The notes beneath the pieces were generated by a model. That model saw only the letters and a program-made list of their open reading frames with translations, was not told where the DNA came from and did not search any database. Shown here one piece after another: positions 1-9,210 of a stretch of 64,000 bases of DNA. Source of the DNA: Billgrantia aerodenitrificans (lineage in GTDB: Bacteria > Pseudomonadota > Gammaproteobacteria > Pseudomonadales > Halomonadaceae); contig NZ_JABFTV010000002.1 of NCBI RefSeq assembly GCF_021404405.1, forward strand, positions 62,001 to 126,000. The letters run 5' to 3'. How positions within the stretch are numbered: the stretch's first letter is position 1; every line of letters starts with the position of its first letter. The translations under genes were made by a program, and so were the position numbers.

Positions 1-2
1 GT

Positions 3-302
3 GAGTCAGGCATGGCCTCGCCCCGGCCTGCGGTAGAGAGCGGTGACTTGGCAGTGATCCGTGGCTTGCTGCTGCGTTCCAACATGCTTGCCGCGGTCTC
101 CGCCCATCAGCTGGAGCGGGAGATCGTATCCGGCGAGCTCTGTATTCTGCCATGGACCTTGAAGCAGACCACCCGGGCCATCGGGTTGACCTATCGTAGT
201 GCCAGCTTGCACGCACCTGCAGCCAAGGCTCTGATGGAAGCGTTACGTAAGGTCAGCGCGAATCGCACAGCAGGGGATTGTGTTGACGCCAAGGGGTCAT
301 GA
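3..302 (+). CDS. LysR-family transcriptional regulator, C-terminal fragment (cut by window edge)
   Basis: The frame is open from the first bases and encodes about 99 residues that resemble the last part of a LysR effector-binding domain: a strand-rich stretch with LEREIVSGEL and LPWTLKQTTRAIGLTYR, then a final helix with APAAKALMEALRK. This is the usual LysR ending. The DNA-binding half lies outside the window, so the start cannot be given. The stop overlaps the stop of the convergent TauE/SafE gene by a few bases. Aromatic-acid catabolic clusters often have a LysR regulator at their border, so it may control the carboxylate genes to its right, but that is inference. Confidence 0.7.
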   Translation, partial: ESGMASPRPAVESGDLAVIRGLLLRSNMLAAVSAHQLEREIVSGELCILPWTLKQTTRAIGLTYRSASLHAPAAKALMEALRKVSANRTAGDCVDAKGS

Positions 303-1058
303 GCCTCCGTATGGATCGATGGCCTGCCAAATAAGACGTAGCGCGAGCAGGGTCAGTATCCAACTGAAAATTTTGCTGAAGTGCTTATCCTGCAAGCGCT
401 TGAGCAGGCGCAGGCCAATCCAGCTGCCAATAGCGCCGCTGGCGATCATTGCCGCAACCAGGGGCAGCCAAGGGCGCAATTCGAAGCCGGCTTGCTGAAA
501 CACCAGAATCTTGCATATGTGCTGCAGGCTCATCAGCGAGGCGAAGGTGGCCACAGTGCGGAAGCGATCTTGATACATCTGCTTGAGGAACGCGCCAATC
601 AAAGGGCCTGTGGCCCCCACGAACAACGTCAGGAACGTGGTGATGGTGCCGACCAAGGGCGGTCCCCAGCGACCGAGGACCAGGCGTGGCAGTGGGGGAC
701 CCCAGCAAAGATAAAGAATAAAACCGGCGATGGTCAGGTACATGACAGGTGGGGAGAGTGCAACCAGCACGAAACTGCCCACGAGAGCCCCCAAAAGGGC
801 ACCAGGCAGAAAGGCGAGTATCAGCTTCCAATCGATGTGACGCGGCAGCATGGCAGCGCGTCCAGCATTGGAACCCAATTGGATCACGCCATGCAGCGGG
901 ATGATCATCTGCGGTGGTACTACCTGGGCCAGTACCCCTAGCAGCATGATACCGCCACCGGCGCCCAGGCTGGCAGTCAATAGCGAGGTCAAGCAGGCCA
1001 TGCCGATCAGCAAAAAGAACACTAAAGGAGAGAGTCCATTCAGCAACGCTTCGGGCAT
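297..1058 (-). CDS. TauE/SafE-family membrane permease (sulfite/organosulfonate exporter family)
   Basis: The 253-residue protein is almost entirely hydrophobic, with about eight membrane segments and glycine-rich turns such as SLGAGGGIMLLGVL near residues 30-40 and a second half starting near residue 135. This is the two-repeat layout of the TauE/SafE (DUF81) family, and the length fits. Members export or import small anions such as sulfite, sulfoacetate or other C2-C3 acids across the inner membrane; the substrate cannot be read from sequence. It lies 75 bases after the TctA-TctB gene on the same strand, so it may be the last gene of that transport operon. A purine-rich stretch precedes the chosen ATG. 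Confidence 0.8.
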   Translation of the reverse strand: MPEALLNGLSPLVFFLLIGMACLTSLLTASLGAGGGIMLLGVLAQVVPPQMIIPLHGVIQLGSNAGRAAMLPRHIDWKLILAFLPGALLGALVGSFVLVALSPPVMYLTIAGFILYLCWGPPLPRLVLGRWGPPLVGTITTFLTLFVGATGPLIGAFLKQMYQDRFRTVATFASLMSLQHICKILVFQQAGFELRPWLPLVAAMIASGAIGSWIGLRLLKRLQDKHFSKIFSWILTLLALRLIWQAIDPYGGS

Positions 1059-1133
1059 CGTTCATCTCGTCGGGCTTCGGCCGGGCAGTGCCCGGCCTGG
1101 GTTTGTTGGAGGACACGTCGGACCAATACCTAC

Positions 1134-3119
1134 TCAGCCCAGGGGCCAGGGCAGATCAACGACCTGTTGCAGCAAGCCGCTGGGGAGGTTCAGTACCATC
1201 AGATGAGCGAGTAGAGTCAAGAAACCCATACCGCAAGCGGTTAGCGTGAGGGTGCTGGACAGCGAGGCGTGAGCCCTGATCAGCAGGAAGGCGACGAAGA
1301 ACAGCGTCATGGCGATAACGTAACCCACCAGATAGCAACCGAGAACGAGTCCCGTGAGCCACAGCAGGTAGTGGTAGAAACCTACTGGCAGCGCGACGTT
1401 TTCGTCTTGCTCCATGTCCTGAAGGATGGGGTCACTTACCTTTCCGCGTAGTTGACGAACCAGCATCACGCCAACCAGCACCAGCATGGTCAGGCTGATG
1501 CCTGCCGGGAAGACTCGCGCCAACGGCATCACCTGGAAGGCGTCGAAGAGGCCGTAACTGAAAAAAGCCCCAATGCCGAGAGTGAAGGCGACCTGAGGCA
1601 ACCTTCCCTTCAGGCTGACTTGTCCACCTTTGACGGCCGCATCTGCGTCGGACTGATGGGATAGTCGCGCTACCTGACGCACCGCAATGACAACCGATAC
1701 CAGCAGCAACACGGCGATGATCAGCACACCCGGCTTGGTAATAAACGACCAACCGTTGAATTGCAGCGCCTGATAAAGATAGTTCTCCATGCCTGAAGCG
1801 AGTACGAAGCCGATCAGGAATGCAGGCCGTGGCCAGCCGAATCGCTTGAGAAAGATGCCGAGCACCCCTACGGCCAGCAAAGCCACCAGATCGCCCAGGC
1901 TGCGAGTTGCCTGGAAGGCGGCAAAACAGATCACCATGATCATGAAAGGCGCCATCAAGGCATAGGGAATCGTAGTCAGCCGCGAAACCCAGCCCGACAG
2001 CAGCAGGCAGGCCCCAGCCCCCAATACGTTGGCCAATGCCAGCGACCAGATGATCGTATAGGTCACGTCGAGATTGCTGCTGACCATGTTCGGGCCGGGC
2101 TCAAGGCCGATTAGGATCATGCCGCCGAGGAAGATGGCCATGCTGCCCGAGCCAGGAATGCCGAACAGCAACGTCGGGATCATGGCGCCGCCCTCCTTGG
2201 CGTTGTTGGACGCCTCGGGGGCGATCACGCCGCGAATCTCACCCTTGCCGAAGCCCCCCTTCGACTTGGTTGTCTGCACGGCGTGCCCGTAGGCGATCCA
2301 ATCCACTACGCTGCCGCCGAGCCCCGGCAAAGCACCGACGATGCAGCCGAGGGCAGCACAGCGCAGTGCCAGCCACTTATGGCGGATCATGTCACGCACA
2401 CCGGTAATCCAGCCACCACCCAGCGGAGTGGCCTCTGAGATGGACGTATTGCGGCGCAGCAGGTCGACGATCTCGGGCAGCGCAAAAATTCCTAGCCCCA
2501 TCACGACCAGCGGGATGCCATCCATCAAGTAATCGACATCGAATGACAGGCGAAACTCACCGGTAGCCGGGGCCCCGCCCATGGTACCGAACAGCAGCCC
2601 GAGGCCGCAGGCGCACAGACCCTTGATAAGGCTTTTGCCTGCCAGGCCTGCGACCATGCTCAGTCCGAGCAGGGTAAGCATGAACAGCTCCGCCGAGCCG
2701 AAGGCGAGGATGATCGGGCGAGCGATCAGCACGAACAGCGTCAGTACCAGTGCACCGAACAGACCCCCAAACAACGATGCTGTAAAGGCTGCTGAGAGCG
2801 CACGTGCCGCCTGGCCCTTCTTGGCAAGAGGAAATCCATCGAGCACCGTAGCCTGGGAGCCGCTCGATCCAGGAATGCCCATCAGTACCGACGTAAAGGT
2901 ATCGGAGGTGGGAATCACCGCGACCAAGCCGATCAGCATCGCCAAGGCGGAAATGGTGTCCATACCGTAGAGCAACGGTAGCAGCAGCGAAAGACCGGCA
3001 ATGCCGCCAAGTCCCGGAAATATGCCGATGCACAGTCCCATCAGCACGCCAAGACCGAGATAGAGCAGATGCGGCCCTGAGAATAGCGAACCCAGGGCGG
3101 CGAAAATCACGTCGAACAT
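1134..3119 (-). CDS. tctA: Tripartite tricarboxylate transporter permease, TctA-TctB fusion
   Basis: Residues 1 to about 490 are a typical TctA large membrane subunit, with the N-terminal GIFPGLGGIAGLSLLLPL segment and the IPGSSGSQATVLDGFPLAKKG loop region, then a second such half near residue 260 (GALPGLGGSVVDWIAYGHA). After a hydrophilic linker near residue 500 the last 150 residues hold about four membrane segments like the small subunit TctB, which is normally a separate gene. No separate tctB is nearby. The start is placed at the ATG after a GAGGTG ribosome site; an in-frame GTG 15 codons upstream lacks one. It lies 63 bases after the TctC binding protein. The probable role is sodium- or proton-driven uptake of a tricarboxylate or related acid. 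Confidence 0.88.
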   Translation of the reverse strand: MFDVIFAALGSLFSGPHLLYLGLGVLMGLCIGIFPGLGGIAGLSLLLPLLYGMDTISALAMLIGLVAVIPTSDTFTSVLMGIPGSSGSQATVLDGFPLAKKGQAARALSAAFTASLFGGLFGALVLTLFVLIARPIILAFGSAELFMLTLLGLSMVAGLAGKSLIKGLCACGLGLLFGTMGGAPATGEFRLSFDVDYLMDGIPLVVMGLGIFALPEIVDLLRRNTSISEATPLGGGWITGVRDMIRHKWLALRCAALGCIVGALPGLGGSVVDWIAYGHAVQTTKSKGGFGKGEIRGVIAPEASNNAKEGGAMIPTLLFGIPGSGSMAIFLGGMILIGLEPGPNMVSSNLDVTYTIIWSLALANVLGAGACLLLSGWVSRLTTIPYALMAPFMIMVICFAAFQATRSLGDLVALLAVGVLGIFLKRFGWPRPAFLIGFVLASGMENYLYQALQFNGWSFITKPGVLIIAVLLLVSVVIAVRQVARLSHQSDADAAVKGGQVSLKGRLPQVAFTLGIGAFFSYGLFDAFQVMPLARVFPAGISLTMLVLVGVMLVRQLRGKVSDPILQDMEQDENVALPVGFYHYLLWLTGLVLGCYLVGYVIAMTLFFVAFLLIRAHASLSSTLTLTACGMGFLTLLAHLMVLNLPSGLLQQVVDLPWPLG

Positions 3120-3182
3120 CGTAGGCACCTCAGTAGTCGACAACGGCGCCGTGAAAGCCGACACCGTTGTCGTCTAAACGTC

Positions 3183-4268
3183 TCAGAATTTGACGTCGTA
3201 GTTTTCAGCCAGCCAGTTCTGGATCCACTGGGTATCGTCTTCGGAGAGGCTGAAGATCATCTCGAATGCCGTGTCCACGTTGTCGCCGAGAATCTGGTCG
3301 TAGTCGCCGATGGCTACGCTGGCCTGCTCCTGGAAGTCAGGCTGAGCAGAGATATCGATGGCGGCCTTTCGGTAGGTGTCGACGATTTCCTGAGGTGTGC
3401 CCTCCTGCAGGAACAGCATCTTCTGGGCAGCGAAGCCGGCGATGAAGAAGGTCTTCCAGACCTCGAAGGCTTGGCCTTGTGGGGCTTCGCCATGGATCAT
3501 CTCGTACACTTCGGCGAAGTGCGGCAGGTCGGGAAAAGAGGGGTCGCGCTGCAGCGAGCCGTCCTCGCCGAGTACCCCCCAGGACATGATGGGTACGGCC
3601 GAGCCCTCCTCGACCAGCGGTGTCACGTTCTTGAGATAAGGCGCGGAGGTCTGGTAATCCACATTCACCTCACCGCGCTCGAATGCCAAGCGCCCGGCGG
3701 AGCGATCCATGCCGAATACCGGCCTGACGTTGAGGTGGAGCATCTCCATTGCCAGCAGAGGGACCAGATCGAGAGAGGTCGGCCCCAGGCTGGGAAAGAT
3801 GAGCTCTTGCTTGCCCAGTTCGGCTAGCTCGGCCGCGGAATCGATACCCAGGTCCGAGGAGAGATAGAGCACGCCGCCGGTGGGCGTAGCAAACACTGGG
3901 ACCCAATCCTGCGGCTGATAGCTAGCACGGCGGTCGCCCAGCATCGCGTAGAAGAGGGTCGACGCCGTAGAGCCGAATATTTCCTGACCGTTGTTCTTGC
4001 CGCGGGTATCGAATTGATTGGCGCCGTTGATCGAGCCGCCGCCGGGCACGTTCCTGATGATCAGTGTCGGTTGGCCGGGCAGCGCCTCGGAAAGCCGAGG
4101 CGCAAAGAAGCGCGCCCAGGTATCGGTGCCGCCCCCTTCACGGAACGGCACCAGCCACTCGATGCGCTCGCCACTGAAGTCGACATCACTTGACAGTGCC
4201 TGAGGTGCGGGGCCAAACCCTGCTACCAGCAGCAGTGAGGTGGAGAAGGCGTAAATTGTTCTTTTCAT
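3183..4268 (-). CDS. tctC: Tripartite tricarboxylate transporter periplasmic binding protein (TctC family)
   Basis: The 361-residue protein has a cleavable-looking signal peptide (MKRTIYAFSTSLLLVAGF, then alanines) and TctC/Bug-family landmarks: IEWLVPFREGGGTDTWARF near residue 40, a glycine-rich VPGGGSINGANQF near residue 75, and PSLGPTSLD near residue 155. It is longer than the usual 320-330 residues. It should capture the substrate in the periplasm and deliver it to the TctA-TctB protein encoded directly downstream. A good ribosome site (GGAG, 8 bases before ATG) fixes the start. The substrate is not readable from the sequence; citrate is only the founding example of the family. Confidence 0.85.
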   Translation of the reverse strand: MKRTIYAFSTSLLLVAGFGPAPQALSSDVDFSGERIEWLVPFREGGGTDTWARFFAPRLSEALPGQPTLIIRNVPGGGSINGANQFDTRGKNNGQEIFGSTASTLFYAMLGDRRASYQPQDWVPVFATPTGGVLYLSSDLGIDSAAELAELGKQELIFPSLGPTSLDLVPLLAMEMLHLNVRPVFGMDRSAGRLAFERGEVNVDYQTSAPYLKNVTPLVEEGSAVPIMSWGVLGEDGSLQRDPSFPDLPHFAEVYEMIHGEAPQGQAFEVWKTFFIAGFAAQKMLFLQEGTPQEIVDTYRKAAIDISAQPDFQEQASVAIGDYDQILGDNVDTAFEMIFSLSEDDTQWIQNWLAENYDVKF

Positions 4269-4303
4269 CGGAGACTCCTCGTCGTTTCCGGTACGAAGCC
4301 AAA

Positions 4304-4317
4304 GAGCCCTAGGGCTC
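4304..4317. repeat. Perfect 14-bp palindrome upstream of tctC
   Basis: GAGCCCT followed directly by AGGGCTC sits 36 bases before the tctC start and 81 bases after the stop of the upstream gene. It could be a regulatory site or a weak transcript end for the TctE-linked operon; no T-run follows, so the role is undecided. Confidence 0.35.
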
Positions 4318-4398
4318 GACGCGACTGTACGAGGCGAACCTTTCCTGCACCTGTCATGAGACGGGAGGGCATCTGCGACTTTGGTCGCGACTTGGTAG

Positions 4399-5475
4399 TC
4401 AATCGGCGAACGAAGATTCGATGGAGTGCGACCACTCTTCCAACATCAGATGACGCTTGGCGTCGTCGGTCTGCAGCAGCAGTTCCAGCCCGAAAGGGAT
4501 AGGGCGCAGTGGACTTTGAGTCGAGCGGCGGAGATTACTGATCGAGTTTGGGCCTGTGACCCTTTCGTCGATCGGATTGAGGCTGGATGCATTGGCCAGC
4601 ACTTGCTGCCCTCGCGTCGAAAGCAGGAAGTCCAGGAACAGTTGAGCTTCAGCCAGACGGCTTGCAGCTTTGGGAATGAAGGCGCTGCGCATGATCACGG
4701 AGGTATAGTCCGTCGGCAGAATGACGGCGAGGTCATCGTTGCGCTGGGCCCAGTCCCGGGCATAGGAGCCGAGTACGTTGTAGGCCACCATGACTTCGCC
4801 TCTGTCCACTGCCTCCAGCAGCGTGGAGCTATTGGGATACAGCCGCGCCTGCAGAGAGCCGAACACCTCGATCAGCCGGCCGTATGTGCGGGACTGCTGG
4901 CTGTCGTGCGTCCAGGTCAGGTAGCCCAGGCCGACCGTCTCGATATCGAGCAGTCCGATTCTGCCATGGAAGCGGTGACGCAAAGTGCGGATCAGATTGA
5001 TCAGCTGGGTGCGGCTCTGGGGTAGGGGCTCGCCTTGAAGTACCTGGGTATTTAGAGCAATCACGATGGGCTCGTAGGTGAAGCCGAAGACCTCGTTTCG
5101 CCACTTGGCCCAGTCCGGCAGCGCTTCGGTATGGACCGATTGGTAGGGCAGGGCATAACCGTCGTTGACCAGCTTGATCTGCAGATCCATCGCTGGACTC
5201 ATGACCAGGTCGGGCGTCGCGGGGTGGTGATCGATGAAGTGATGGTAGAGATCGAGCGTGCTGAATTCGGTATAAAGAATCTCGAACGCGGGGTGGCTCT
5301 CAAGGAAAGCCTCAAAAAGCGGGGCCACGGCGGGGTGATCGGCGGCTCCGTGAATAACCAGCGTACGGGGCGCTTCAGTCGTGGCATGCTGTCGGCCTGC
5401 ATGCCGGTAAAGTTCACCAGCATGAACCATAGAGGCCATGATCAGCCAGGCGAGGAGCAGAATGCAGCTTTTCAT
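4399..5475 (-). CDS. Periplasmic binding protein co-transcribed with TctDE (ABC-type, iron/thiamine-like fold)
   Basis: This 358-residue protein has a signal peptide (MKSCILLLAWLIMASMVHA) and an extracellular solute-binding fold: TLVIHGAADHPAVAPLFEAF near residue 40, PDLVMSPAMDLQIKLVNDGYALPY near 95, FGFTYEPIVIALN near 130 and AYNVLGSYARDWA near 230. Its ATG overlaps the tctE stop (ATGA), so the two are translationally coupled, and there is no ABC ATPase or permease nearby. Family context suggests a ligand-presenting partner for the sensor kinase rather than a transport component. That role is inference; a decayed importer remnant is the alternative. Confidence 0.75.
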   Translation of the reverse strand: MKSCILLLAWLIMASMVHAGELYRHAGRQHATTEAPRTLVIHGAADHPAVAPLFEAFLESHPAFEILYTEFSTLDLYHHFIDHHPATPDLVMSPAMDLQIKLVNDGYALPYQSVHTEALPDWAKWRNEVFGFTYEPIVIALNTQVLQGEPLPQSRTQLINLIRTLRHRFHGRIGLLDIETVGLGYLTWTHDSQQSRTYGRLIEVFGSLQARLYPNSSTLLEAVDRGEVMVAYNVLGSYARDWAQRNDDLAVILPTDYTSVIMRSAFIPKAASRLAEAQLFLDFLLSTRGQQVLANASSLNPIDERVTGPNSISNLRRSTQSPLRPIPFGLELLLQTDDAKRHLMLEEWSHSIESSFAD

Positions 5476-6893
5476 ACCGCTTGCACCGTGGGGGGATAGA
5501 AGCTCACCTCTACGATCAACCCCTTTGGCACGTTGTCTCTGAGCCGCAGCCGCGCGTAATGATGCTCGGCCACTTCTCTGGCAATCGCCAGACCGATGCC
5601 GGATCCAGGGTGTGCATTGTCCTGGGCTCTATAGAACCGTTCGAATACCCGTTCTTTTTCTGCGTCGGGAATCCCGGGGCCCTGGTCGCGTATCAACAGC
5701 ACAGCGGAGCCCGGCGAAGCACCTTTACCGGCCTCAATAGCCACCTCGACGATATCGCCGGCCGAACTGTACTTGACGGCGTTTTCGATTAGGTTTCGCA
5801 GCATTTGGCGCAAAGCGAAGTCATCACCTTTCAGCCGAAACTCGCCTTCGCTCAGATAAGCGATTTCCACTTGCTGGCCCAAGGCCCACACCACCAGCTC
5901 ACGGCAGCACGACTCTACCACCTCGTTGAGCGATACCCAGATACGCGGTTCGCTCTGGAAACGATGGGCCAGCGTAGCCTGATTCAGCAGCTGGTTGACG
6001 GTATTGGCTAGCAGATTGGCGCTAGTTACGACCTGTAGGAGCTGCTGATGACGTATTGTAGCCTCGCTCTCCTCCAACGCATTTTCGGCTTGAGACTTCA
6101 GACCGGCGAGCGGTGTGCGAATCTGATGGGCGGCCTCGGCGGTGAATCTTTCCAGCCGCTTGAGGGTACTGTCGAGCTGAGCCATGTAGTGATTGATGGT
6201 ATCAAGCAGAGGTTCGATCTCGCGCGGTACCGGTATCCTCAACGGCTGGATATCCACCGGCGAGCGTTCAGCAATGGCTAGCTTGAGCTGGCGTAAGGGG
6301 GCCAGGATCTTGCGGATGCCGAACACCAGCAGAAGCAAACCGACACAGGTGAAGGCAATGACGAACTGGAGCACCAGCAGACTGATTTCGTCGGCCAGCG
6401 CCTGCCGTGCGCGTAGGGTCTGGCCCACCGTGATGGCGACTTCGGTGGCGCGGTCGTCCTCGATGAGGGGTTTGCGGATGGTCAGGAAGCGTACTCGCTC
6501 GCCTCGGTAGTTGTCGTAATAGTAGAGCTGCACCGGCATGTCCGGGTTGGCGGAGATGCGGGTCGCATCCGAGGGAGGCATTGGGAGGTCGTCATAGCCG
6601 GTCAAGCGCTGGTTGTCAGGGCCAAAGATGCCATAGAAGGCACGGTCATCTTGCGCCATGGCCAGGATGCCGAAGGCGGAACTCGGCAGGTCGATGACGA
6701 CCTCGCCATCGAGCAGGCTTATGCTCTCTGCCATCTGCAGTATCGAACCGAGCATCAGTCGGTCGAAGGAGATGCGTGCGGCTCGGTCGCCATAAGCCTT
6801 GGCGCCCAGGTAAGCAGCTAGGGTACTGGTGACGAGAAGCAGCAGCGAGAGATACACCAGCTGGCGTCGAATCGAAGTCACGCCCCTAGCCAT
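5472..6893 (-). CDS. tctE: Sensor histidine kinase, TctE type
   Basis: The 473-residue inner-membrane kinase has a short N-terminus, a first membrane segment near residues 12-30, a periplasmic sensor region of about 135 residues, a second membrane segment near 170-195, a HAMP-like stretch, the H-box RFTAEAAHQIRTPLAGLKSQ with phospho-acceptor His near residue 256, then N, G1 (DQGPGIP) and G2 (GSGIGLAIA) boxes of the ATPase domain. The start is the ATG that overlaps the tctD stop by 8 bases; a longer reading frame upstream only runs antisense into tctD codons. With TctD it should sense an external carboxylate and control the transporter genes next to it. Confidence 0.88.
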   Translation of the reverse strand: MARGVTSIRRQLVYLSLLLLVTSTLAAYLGAKAYGDRAARISFDRLMLGSILQMAESISLLDGEVVIDLPSSAFGILAMAQDDRAFYGIFGPDNQRLTGYDDLPMPPSDATRISANPDMPVQLYYYDNYRGERVRFLTIRKPLIEDDRATEVAITVGQTLRARQALADEISLLVLQFVIAFTCVGLLLLVFGIRKILAPLRQLKLAIAERSPVDIQPLRIPVPREIEPLLDTINHYMAQLDSTLKRLERFTAEAAHQIRTPLAGLKSQAENALEESEATIRHQQLLQVVTSANLLANTVNQLLNQATLAHRFQSEPRIWVSLNEVVESCCRELVVWALGQQVEIAYLSEGEFRLKGDDFALRQMLRNLIENAVKYSSAGDIVEVAIEAGKGASPGSAVLLIRDQGPGIPDAEKERVFERFYRAQDNAHPGSGIGLAIAREVAEHHYARLRLRDNVPKGLIVEVSFYPPTVQAV

Positions 6894-7557
6894 TACGCTT
6901 CTCGAGCAGATAGCCGAGGCCGCGCAGGGTGCGTATCGACAGGTCGCTGTCAACGAGAGCCTTGCGCAGCCGTGCTACATAAATCTCGATCACATTGGGA
7001 TTGCGGCTTTCATCGAAGTTGTAAAGATGATCTAGCAATGCCTCCTTGCTCAGCACCTGGCCGCTATACGCCAGAAACACCTCCAGTAGACGATACTCCC
7101 GCTGTTTGAGCTCAACTGCTTCGCCACCCACCCTCACGCGGCAGGTGCGGCGATCAAGCTCCAGGTTCCCATGCCGAACCACGTCCTGCGCCTGCCCCTG
7201 GCTACGCCTGAGGAGTGCACGACAGCGCGCCTCCAGCTCACCGCCATCGAAAGGCTTGCTCAAGTAGTCGTCTGCGCCGAGATCGAGCAGTTGAATGCGA
7301 TCCTGCACCTGGTCGCGAGCTGTCAAGACCAGCACTGGTGTGGTCTTCTGACGCTGCCGTAAGCGCCACAGCAACTGTTCACCAGAGATACCGGGCAGGT
7401 TGAGATCGAGGATGATCAGGTCATAGGGCTGCGCCTCGAGCATTTCCCAGCCCACCAACCCTGTCATGGCGGCGTCGACACCGTGACCGGCCTTGCGCAT
7501 TCGTTGGCTGATGGCATCGGCCAATATGCGGTTGTCCTCAACAACGAGGATGCGCAT
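6886..7557 (-). CDS. tctD: Response regulator, OmpR/TctD type
   Basis: The 223-residue protein has a receiver domain with acidic pair E7/D8, phospho-acceptor D51 (LIILDLNLPG), switch Thr in VLVLTARD and the conserved Lys in YLSKPFDGGELEARC. From about residue 125 follows a winged-helix DNA-binding domain (LKQREYRLLEVFLAYSGQVLSKEALLDHLYNF, then VIEIYVARLRKAL and IRTLRGLGYLLE). It is the first gene of a tctD-tctE-binding-protein operon. The expected target is the promoter of tctC-tctAB and perhaps of the porin gene upstream; no binding site could be assigned with certainty. Confidence 0.92.
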   Translation of the reverse strand: MRILVVEDNRILADAISQRMRKAGHGVDAAMTGLVGWEMLEAQPYDLIILDLNLPGISGEQLLWRLRQRQKTTPVLVLTARDQVQDRIQLLDLGADDYLSKPFDGGELEARCRALLRRSQGQAQDVVRHGNLELDRRTCRVRVGGEAVELKQREYRLLEVFLAYSGQVLSKEALLDHLYNFDESRNPNVIEIYVARLRKALVDSDLSIRTLRGLGYLLEKRNG

Positions 7558-7759
7558 GGCTAACTGGTTCGGTACGAGGAACTGAGCTCATGGTACCTCC
7601 GTAGGGCGTGACCGCCTGGCCCCGTCGTGGAGGCAGTCAAAGCCGTGCGGAATCGCGACCGGCTACGACAGAATACGGCCGGTCAATGGAGCGTGGCGCC
7701 TGGGAAATGCTTAAACGGATATCGCATTTTTTTATCGGTTGCTGTCTGAACTGTTTATA

Positions 7760-7783
7760 ACGACGCCGGAGAACCGGCGTCGT
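7760..7783 (-). terminator. Stem-loop after the porin gene
   Basis: A perfect 10-bp stem (ACGACGCCGG / CCGGCGTCGT) with an AGAA loop lies 16 bases past the porin stop. The following tail on the minus strand is only moderately T-rich, so termination strength is uncertain. Confidence 0.55.
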
Positions 7784-7798
7784 GTCACGCACGTCACC

Positions 7799-8998
7799 TC
7801 AGAAGGCGTAGATGACGCTACCCTGTATACGTGTTGCGTCTCCCTCGCGATCGTCTACTGCAGTTCTTGCAGCATGAGCAACCTCGATGCCGTAGGTGAC
7901 GTTTTTCGTTGGCTGCCACATGTAGTTGAGGTGGATCAGGTCGCGCTTGTGGTCGTAGGCGTTGCCGCTGCCCTCGTTTACCAGCGCAATGCCATCCGCG
8001 AGGGCGTCGTCCCAATCTGCCTCGACATAGGAGTAGGCCAGGTTGAGCGAGCCGGGTCCGATGTCGTGGCTGATACCCAGGGTGCCTCCCCAAGAAAAGA
8101 TTGTCTCCAGTTCGTCACCCACCCGATAGGCGGCTGGCGCAGGATTCAGCTTCATGTATGCGCCCAGCCCGTCCCCACCTGTGATCTGCCCACGCAGTGT
8201 CGTGCCTGGTGTGAGTTCGATGCTGCCGGCGAGGAACAGGCCCCAGGCGGTCACCGAGTCGCTCGCTGCGCCATCATCGAAGGCGATGTCGCGCAGAAGG
8301 GCGGCAGCAGAATACTTGAGATCTCCCATGCTGGATTCATAACGCAGCGTCAGGTCCGGCAGGCTGTCCTTGCGATCGACATCGGTACCGGCAATGGAGC
8401 GACCGCCCGATTCGCCGCTATAGCCGCCGTCATACGAGCTTCCCGACATGGCGCCGCTGGGATCTTCCAGCGCGATGTGGAAGTTCCCGTAGGAATAGCG
8501 CAACTGTGCCTGGCGGAAAAAGGCGTCTCGTCCGGCGGGTCCGGTGAAGTCGAGAGTTGGGGTCGTGCTGACGAAGGTGTGGAAGTTGCTCCAAGTCTGG
8601 CCGGCCGTAATCCCGTTCCATGACCCGTAGGCCTGACGCAGGCGAAGGTTGCCGGTCCAGAAATCCCCCTCGATGTTGACCAGCAAATCACCCTGTTCGG
8701 TAGGAGTGCGGGTCCTGACGCCCAGTCGAGACTCGTCGGCGTGCAGGTCGGAGTGTCCGCTGGTCGTGGTTTGACCCTCTAGGCCGATGTTTTCGAAGCC
8801 GATGGATTTACCCATGCCACGTGTACCGGCGCGGATATCCCCAACATCATAGAGGATGTCGAGCTTGGCAAAGCCGTACAGATTGACGCTGGTGTCACCT
8901 GCCTGGAGTTCCACACCCCAGGCTTGGCTTGTGAGCAGGGCAGTCGCCAGCAAGCTGAGGCCTGTTGTTTTGCTGGTTTTATTGATTGTATTAGACAC
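7799..8998 (-). CDS. DcaP-like trimeric outer-membrane porin
   Basis: A 399-residue outer-membrane protein with a signal peptide ending near AWG-VELQAG. The mature start VNLYGFAKLDILYDVGD, the DESRLGVRT and DLLVNIEGDFWTG strands, AGQTWSNFHTF and the alternating amphipathic strands up to a C-terminal aromatic residue (GSVIYAF) are those of the DcaP family, porins that pass dicarboxylic and aromatic dicarboxylic acids such as phthalate. Its placement between a Tct system and a TRAP/LigI operon fits outer-membrane entry for the same class of substrate. It is probably transcribed from its own promoter in the 269-base gap upstream. Confidence 0.85.
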   Translation of the reverse strand: MSNTINKTSKTTGLSLLATALLTSQAWGVELQAGDTSVNLYGFAKLDILYDVGDIRAGTRGMGKSIGFENIGLEGQTTTSGHSDLHADESRLGVRTRTPTEQGDLLVNIEGDFWTGNLRLRQAYGSWNGITAGQTWSNFHTFVSTTPTLDFTGPAGRDAFFRQAQLRYSYGNFHIALEDPSGAMSGSSYDGGYSGESGGRSIAGTDVDRKDSLPDLTLRYESSMGDLKYSAAALLRDIAFDDGAASDSVTAWGLFLAGSIELTPGTTLRGQITGGDGLGAYMKLNPAPAAYRVGDELETIFSWGGTLGISHDIGPGSLNLAYSYVEADWDDALADGIALVNEGSGNAYDHKRDLIHLNYMWQPTKNVTYGIEVAHAARTAVDDREGDATRIQGSVIYAF

Positions 8999-9210
8999 GC
9001 TTTGTGCTCCCTCGGAGTTGCTATGGGATTAAACGAAGATTGTTTTATATGGTTTATGTTTTCAGCTGGGTTTGGGGTTCTCTTGTGTGCGCCTCCTTTT
9101 GGTTATTGTTATGCATTAGGGTGACGGATGCCGAGCTTGCAAGAACGCAGGGTATCCAGGCCGAGATTATTACCTGTTTTTTAGGTTTGTTTAGAAAAAA
9201 ATAGATTCCT

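Noticed and set aside
3120..3164. GTG start 15 codons upstream of the TctA-TctB gene
   Set aside because: No ribosome site; the ATG at 3119 has GAGGTG at good distance and matches the family start.
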